The notes beneath the pieces are model-generated. The model worked only from the letters and a program-made list of their open reading frames with translations, was not told where the DNA came from and did not search any database. A DNA stretch of 46,199 bases from CAZPAV01 sp964584755 (GTDB lineage Bacteria > Actinomycetota > Acidimicrobiia > Spongiisociales > UBA5794): the NCBI GenBank assembly GCA_964584755.1, contig CAZPAV010000021.1:1-46199 (forward strand). Reading direction: 5' to 3'. Position numbers and translations under genes: made by a program. Position 1 is the first letter of the stretch. The number at the start of each line of letters is the position of its first letter. Below, piece by piece: positions 42,163 through 46,199 of the stretch.

Positions 42163-43460
42163 CGGGTCCCCAGACGGACGTCGACGCAGCGGGCGTGGGC
42201 GGTGAGCCCCTCGGCGTGTGCCAGGGCCCGGATCGTCGGGGCGAGCCCGACGAGGCCCTCCTCGGTGAGCTCCTGGACCTGCCGCCACGAGCCGAAGTCC
42301 TCCACGGAGAGGGGTCCGGCGGCGCGCGCCAGCCCGCCGGTGGGGAGCACGTGGTTGGCGCCGGTGGCGTAGTCGCCGGCCGACTCGGGGGTCCAGTGAC
42401 CGAGGAAGACGGAACCCGCGGCGTGAACGAGCTCGGCGTCGGCGCGGGGGTCCGCGGTGTGGAGGGTGAGGTGCTCGGGGGCCCAGGCGTCGACGAACCG
42501 CAGCGCCGTGGCGTGGTCGGGGGCGATGACGACGAGCCCGAAGTCGAGGATGCTCGCCCGGATGATCGCCTCGCGGGCGAGTCCCGTGACGAGGCCGTCG
42601 GCGATGCGGAGGACGGTGTCGGCGAGGTCCTCGCCGGTCGTCACCAGGGCGACCGGCGAGTCGGGGCCGTGCTCGGCCTGGCACACGAGGTCGGCCGCGG
42701 CGACGGTGGGGTCGGCGGTGTCGTCGACGACGATGATCGCCTCGGAGGGCCCGGCGGGAAGGTCGATGTCGCAGGCGCCGTACACCGCGAGCTTGGCCGC
42801 GGTGACCCAGGGCCCTCCCGGGCCGACGATCTTCGCCACCGGTCGGATCGTGGACGTCCCGTAGGCGAGGGCGCCGATCGCCTGGGCGCCCCCGGTGGCG
42901 TAGAACTCCTCGATCTCGAGCATCCCGGCCGCGCCGAGGATGAGGGGGTCGACGGTGCCGTCGGGCCGGGCCGGGGCGACGACGACGATCTCGGGCACCC
43001 CGGCGATCCGGGCGGGGATCACGCCCATGAGGAGCGACGAGGGGTACGGGGCGCGGCCGCCCGGTACGTACACGCCGACCCGCGGCAGGGGGGACCAACG
43101 ACGGGAGACCGTCACCCCGGGTGCGACGGTGAGGGTCGTGTCGACGGGTCGCTGGGGCCGGTGGCACGCGGTGATGTTCTCCGCGGCTCGCCGCAGGGCG
43201 GCGGCCACCTCCGTCGGGAGCGACGCCGCGGCCGCCTCGAGCTCCGCGGCGTCGATGCGGAGGCGCCCGTCGCCGAGCCCGCCGCCGTGGCTGGCGTTGG
43301 CGCGGCGGAGGGCCGCGTCGCCACCGTCGCGGACCTCGGCGACGATGGCGGCGGCGGCACGGCGCACCTCGAGATCGGGCACCGGGGAGCGGTGCACGAG
43401 ACGAGACCACGCGGCGGGGGTGAGCTCGGCGAGGACGACGCGGCGGGGGGCGAGGCTCAT
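42159..43460 (-). CDS. hisD: Histidinol dehydrogenase
   Basis: A 433-residue zinc-dependent NAD enzyme for the last two oxidations to histidine. Motifs include VYVPGGRAPYPSS, AKLAVYGACDIDLPAGPSE, DLVCQAEHGPDSPV (zinc and catalytic His/Glu region) and EHLTLHT. The sequence ATGANHVLPTGG near the C-terminus is diagnostic. ATG 43460 overlaps hisG by 4 bp. Confidence 0.97.
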   Translation of the reverse strand: MSLAPRRVVLAELTPAAWSRLVHRSPVPDLEVRRAAAAIVAEVRDGGDAALRRANASHGGGLGDGRLRIDAAELEAAAASLPTEVAAALRRAAENITACHRPQRPVDTTLTVAPGVTVSRRWSPLPRVGVYVPGGRAPYPSSLLMGVIPARIAGVPEIVVVAPARPDGTVDPLILGAAGMLEIEEFYATGGAQAIGALAYGTSTIRPVAKIVGPGGPWVTAAKLAVYGACDIDLPAGPSEAIIVVDDTADPTVAAADLVCQAEHGPDSPVALVTTGEDLADTVLRIADGLVTGLAREAIIRASILDFGLVVIAPDHATALRFVDAWAPEHLTLHTADPRADAELVHAAGSVFLGHWTPESAGDYATGANHVLPTGGLARAAGPLSVEDFGSWRQVQELTEEGLVGLAPTIRALAHAEGLTAHARCVDVRLGTR

Positions 43461-44302
43461 GGGATCATCTGCTCGATCGGGAGGACGAGGATGCCCGAGG
43501 CGCCCGCCGCCTCGAGGCGCGGCAGCACCGTCCACATCTCGTCGGCGTCGACCACGGAGTGCACGGCGACCTTGCCGTTGTGGGCGAGCGGGACGACCGT
43601 GGGGGCGTCCACACCGGGGATGATGCGCTCGATCGTCGCCACGGCCTCGACGGGGGCGTTCATGAGGACGTAGCGCTTGCGGCGGGCGGTCACGACGGCG
43701 CGGATCATGGTGACCACCGGGGAGGAGGGGGTGGCGTCGCCGGGGGCGACGAGGACGGCCTCGGACTCCATGAGCGTGGCGACGGGGCGGAGGCCGTTGA
43801 CCATGAGGGTGCTCCCGGTCGAGACCAGGTCGACGATCGCGTCGGCGATGTCGAGCTTCGGGGCGACCTCGACGGAGCCGCGCAGGGGAACCGTCGACAC
43901 CGGCACCGCCGCCGCGGCGAAGAAGCGTGCCACGACGTTGGGGTGCGACGTGGCGACGCGGAGCCCGGCGAAGTCGCCGAGGACGTGCACCGGTGAGGCG
44001 TCGGCGACTGCGGCGGTGAGCCGGCAGCGCCCGTATCCGAGGCGGACGACGACGGTGAGGGGTCTCCCCGCCTCCTCGACGAGGTCCGCTCCGGTCACAC
44101 CGAGGTCGGCGACCCCGTCGTCGACGAGCTCGGGGATGTCCTCGGAGCGCACGAAGAGGAGCTCCACGGGCATGTTGCGCACCGGGACCGCGAGGCTCCG
44201 CTCGGTCTTCTCGAACACGAACCCGGCGCGCCGCAGCAGCGCGGCGGTGGGCTCGGCGAGCCGTCCCTTGTTCGGGACCGCGATCCGCGTCCGGTCGCTC
44301 AT
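43457..44302 (-). CDS. hisG: ATP phosphoribosyltransferase, long form
   Basis: A 281-residue first enzyme of histidine synthesis. Its length and C-terminal domain (residues about 210-281, RKRYVLMNAPVEAVATIERI, then HSVVDADEMWTVLPRLEAAG) show the long, hexameric, histidine-inhibited form that does not need HisZ. The catalytic part has NKGRLAEPTAALLRRAGF and DLVSTGSTLMVNGL, the PRPP site. ATG 44302 overlaps the YerC-like gene by 4 bp. Confidence 0.97.
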   Translation of the reverse strand: MSDRTRIAVPNKGRLAEPTAALLRRAGFVFEKTERSLAVPVRNMPVELLFVRSEDIPELVDDGVADLGVTGADLVEEAGRPLTVVVRLGYGRCRLTAAVADASPVHVLGDFAGLRVATSHPNVVARFFAAAAVPVSTVPLRGSVEVAPKLDIADAIVDLVSTGSTLMVNGLRPVATLMESEAVLVAPGDATPSSPVVTMIRAVVTARRKRYVLMNAPVEAVATIERIIPGVDAPTVVPLAHNGKVAVHSVVDADEMWTVLPRLEAAGASGILVLPIEQMIP

Positions 44303-44622
44303 GCCTCCGGCTCCTCGGCGAGCCCGAGGCGTCCCAGGGTCTCCCGGTACCCCCCGGTGCCGTGGTGGAGCCAGTCGTTGATCCGGGTGATCGTCGCCGT
44401 CGAGACTCCGGTGCGCTCCCGGATGACGCGGTAGGGCAGTCCCTGGGCGAGGAGTCGCACGACGGCCCAGCGGGAGGTCATCTCCTCGAGCTCCCTCCGG
44501 GTGCAGAGGTCGCGGAGGAACCGTTCCGCCTGGCCGCGGTCCTCGAGGGAGAGGAACGCGTCGAGGAGGGCACGCCGATCGTCGTCGGCCCGGTCGTCGG
44601 GAAGGGTCTCGGCTGGGCTCAT
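44299..44622 (-). CDS. YerC/TrpR-related regulator
   Basis: A 107-residue helical DNA-binding protein of the YerC/YecD TrpR-like family. FLRDLCTRRELEEMTSRWAVVRLLAQG and YRVIRERTGVSTATITRIN form the TrpR-like helix-turn-helix. It is the first gene of the histidine operon, coupled to hisG by a 4-bp overlap, and lies next to an inverted repeat in the gap to hisA. It is therefore a good candidate for the histidine regulator; the effector (histidine or a pathway intermediate) is unknown. Confidence 0.88.
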   Translation of the reverse strand: MSPAETLPDDRADDDRRALLDAFLSLEDRGQAERFLRDLCTRRELEEMTSRWAVVRLLAQGLPYRVIRERTGVSTATITRINDWLHHGTGGYRETLGRLGLAEEPEA

Positions 44623-44624
44623 AA

Positions 44625-44644
44625 TGCGCTAGCATGTTAGCACA
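44625..44644. promoter_or_regulatory. Candidate operator between the his operon and hisA
   Basis: TGCGCTAGCA (44625-44634) and TGTTAGCACA (44635-44644) form an abutting inverted repeat with 8 of 10 positions matching. The CTAG and TTAG cores recall TrpR-type half sites. It lies 3 bp upstream of the YerC-like start and 31 bp from the hisA start, so one site could govern both units. The gap leaves almost no leader for yerC, hinting at leaderless translation. Confidence 0.55.
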
Positions 44645-44675
44645 CTATGAACCCTGGTGAGAAGGCGGTGCCGGC

Positions 44676-45443
44676 GTGGACGTGATCCCCGCCATCGACG
44701 TGCTCGACGGGAGGGTCGTACGGCTCCTGCGCGGATCCTACGAAGCCGTCACCGTCTACGACGAGGACCCCGTGGCGGTGGGACGTCGCTGGCGGGAGGA
44801 GGGCGCGGCGCTCCTGCACGTGGTGGACCTCGGCGCAGCCCGGGGGGACCCCCCCGACCGGGCACTCTGGGCGGGGCTCGCCGCGGCGGAGCTCCCCTTC
44901 CAGATCGGCGGGGGCATCCGGGACGGCGCCACGGCGCAGGCCGCGGTCGCGGCCGGGGCACGGCAGGTCGTCGTGGGCTCGGCGGTCGTCGCCGGAGCCG
45001 TGGCGGAGGTCGTCGACGCCGTCGGGCCGGGTCGAGTGGTCGCCGCTCTCGACGTCAGGGGCGGAAGGGCCCACGGGTCGGGATGGAGGGACGCCGGCGT
45101 GCCCCTCGAGGAGGCCGCGGCGACGCTGCGCCGGGCGGGAGTCCGGCGGGCGCTCGTGACCGGGATCGAACGGGACGGCGCCCTCACCGGGCCGGACCTG
45201 GCGCTGCTCGGTCACGTCGCGACCACCGCGCCCTTCCTGACGCTCATCGCCTCCGGAGGGGTCGCCACCCTCGCCGACCTGCGCTCGCTGTCGGGCCTGC
45301 GCGCCGTGGAGGGGGCGATCGTCGGTCGGGCCCTGTACGAGGGCGCGTTCACGCTGGGCGAGGCGCTCCGGGCGGTGGAGGCTCCGCCGGTCAGACCTGT
45401 CCGTTCCGTACCGCCAGTGCCGCCGCCAGATCCGCCGCGGTGA
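44676..45443 (+). CDS. hisA: Phosphoribosylformimino-AICAR ribotide isomerase
   Basis: A 255-residue TIM-barrel isomerase in histidine synthesis. Catalytic aspartates are D8 (IPAIDVLDGR) and D126 (VAALDVRGG); IGGGIRD and IASGGVATLADLR are phosphate-binding loops. In many actinomycetes the equivalent PriA also replaces TrpF; that cannot be excluded here, and no trpF is in the window. The gene faces away from the other his genes across a 53-bp region. GTG 44676 begins at the first strand. The last 53 bp overlap the convergent AAA gene and encode a Pro/Val-rich tail. Confidence 0.94.
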   Translation: MDVIPAIDVLDGRVVRLLRGSYEAVTVYDEDPVAVGRRWREEGAALLHVVDLGAARGDPPDRALWAGLAAAELPFQIGGGIRDGATAQAAVAAGARQVVVGSAVVAGAVAEVVDAVGPGRVVAALDVRGGRAHGSGWRDAGVPLEEAAATLRRAGVRRALVTGIERDGALTGPDLALLGHVATTAPFLTLIASGGVATLADLRSLSGLRAVEGAIVGRALYEGAFTLGEALRAVEAPPVRPVRSVPPVPPPDPPR

Positions 45444-46199
45444 CGGCGAGGGCGGACCCGTCGCGACGGAGGGCCTGGAGCGCCGCCTCGCGCAGGAGGC
45501 CGGCGAGGTCGGCGAAGGACATGCCGTCGGTGGCGTGAACGAGGCGCTCCACGTCCACGTCGGTGGCGAGGGGAACGTCGGTGAGGGCGAAGAAGGCGCG
45601 CCGGGCTGCCGCGGCGGGGAGCCCGAGGCGGAGATGGACCTCGAGACGCCCGGCGCGCAGCAGCGCGGGATCCACCAGGTCCTTCCGGTTCGTGGCGCCG
45701 ATGACGAAGACGTCGCCGCGCCCGGCGACGCCGTCCATCTCGGTGAGGAGCGCGGCGACGACGGAGTCGGTCACCGAGTTCGTGGCCTTGCCACGCACCG
45801 GAGCGAGGGCGTCGATCTCGTCGAAGAAGAGGATCGCGGGAGCCACGGCGCGGGCCCGGGCGAAGAGCTCCCGGACCGCCCGCTCGGACTCCCCGACCCA
45901 CTTGTCGAGGAGCTCCGCGCCCTTGACGGGGAAGAAGGCGGCGGCGGACTCGTGCGCCAGGGCGCGCACGACGAAGGTCTTGCCGGTGCCCGGGGGGCCG
46001 TGGAGGAGGAGTCCGCGGGGCGGGGCGATGCCGAGCCGCGAGAAACGGGAAGGGTCCCGCAGCGGCCAGACGACGCTCTCGGTGAGGCGCCGCTTCACCT
46101 CGACGAGATCGGCCACCTCGGCGAAGCCGTGCGACGGGATCTCCCCGAGCGAGGTGGCGCCCAGCGACGGGGTGATCCCGGCCAGGGCCTCCTCCAGGT
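45391..46199 (-). CDS. Cdc48/VCP-like AAA ATPase, partial (5' part beyond window)
   Basis: The frame is open to the right edge; 268 residues of the C-terminal part are visible. Motifs are VKRRLTESVVWPL, Walker A GPPGTGKT, Walker B ILFFDEIDAL, sensor 1 GATNRKD and the arginine-finger region LLRAGRLE, all typical of the second AAA domain of Cdc48/VCP-type unfoldases. The preceding ITPSLGATS matches the usual D1-D2 linker, so an in-frame GTG at 46116 is not the start and a first AAA domain probably lies outside. Actinomycete relatives include the Cpa/VAT-like proteasome-linked unfoldases. The stop overlaps hisA by 53 bp. Confidence 0.88.
   Translation of the reverse strand, partial: LEEALAGITPSLGATSLGEIPSHGFAEVADLVEVKRRLTESVVWPLRDPSRFSRLGIAPPRGLLLHGPPGTGKTFVVRALAHESAAAFFPVKGAELLDKWVGESERAVRELFARARAVAPAILFFDEIDALAPVRGKATNSVTDSVVAALLTEMDGVAGRGDVFVIGATNRKDLVDPALLRAGRLEVHLRLGLPAAAARRAFFALTDVPLATDVDVERLVHATDGMSFADLAGLLREAALQALRRDGSALAVTAADLAAALAVRNGQV

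Noticed and set aside
46114..46116. GTG as the start of the AAA protein
   Set aside because: Upstream in-frame residues to the window edge match the Cdc48-type D1-D2 linker, so the codon is an internal Val.

Overview
The window is very GC-rich, densely packed chromosomal DNA from an actinomycete-type bacterium. A WhiB-family iron-sulfur protein, a Nif3 / C4-zinc-ribbon pair, an F420-type luciferase-like oxidoreductase and many 4-bp or shorter gene overlaps all point to Actinomycetota. The sulfur-relay and membrane-lipoprotein content would suit a free-living lineage such as Acidimicrobiia, but the class is inference. No tRNA, insertion sequence, CRISPR array or phage gene was seen.

Positions 1-11161 look like a defence or genome-conflict island made of two head-to-head modules. 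Leftward run a SNF2 helicase with a C-terminal DUF3883 nuclease-like domain, a NYN ribonuclease-like protein and a DUF1156 DNA methylase whose 3' end lies beyond the left edge. Rightward run a second, RapA-like SNF2 ATPase, a YegD-like Hsp70 with a cysteine-rich insertion, and a mostly disordered protein ending in a zinc-ribbon-like motif. Helicase plus DUF1156 methylase resembles known defence families (DISARM-like, Hma-like). The NYN protein and the SNF2/Hsp70/zinc-ribbon arm are the less familiar parts.

Positions 11229-26581 are housekeeping and accessory genes: a PLP lyase with an FGGY kinase, a lone Flp-type pilin, msrA and a hydrolase, a divergent zinc/manganese-type ABC transporter with a Fur-family regulator and candidate operator, a Nif3/zinc-ribbon operon, two half-length TauE/SafE proteins, two lipoproteins, an orphan REC-PAS protein, an F420-type oxidoreductase, the RNase P RNA gene and a DUF302 protein.

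Positions 26701-30398 form a leftward sulfur-relay operon: HTH/PocR-like regulator, SQR-like flavoprotein, DUF1641, DsrC/TusE-like and DsrE-like proteins. Next come a small membrane protein, a gamma-glutamylcyclotransferase-like protein, WhiB, an FtsX/LolD-type ABC exporter divergent from a TetR regulator, and trpD, which appears to start at ATC.

Positions 36687-38510 hold a thiol-redox group. Its most unusual gene is a TlpA-like lipoprotein whose first active-site cysteine codon is an in-frame TGA followed by a SECIS-like hairpin, so it is either a selenoprotein or a one-base lesion. Positions 38538-45443 carry a histidine operon (yerC-hisG-D-C-B-H-F-IE, leftward) with hisA facing away across a 53-bp control region. 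The right edge cuts a Cdc48/VCP-like AAA ATPase.
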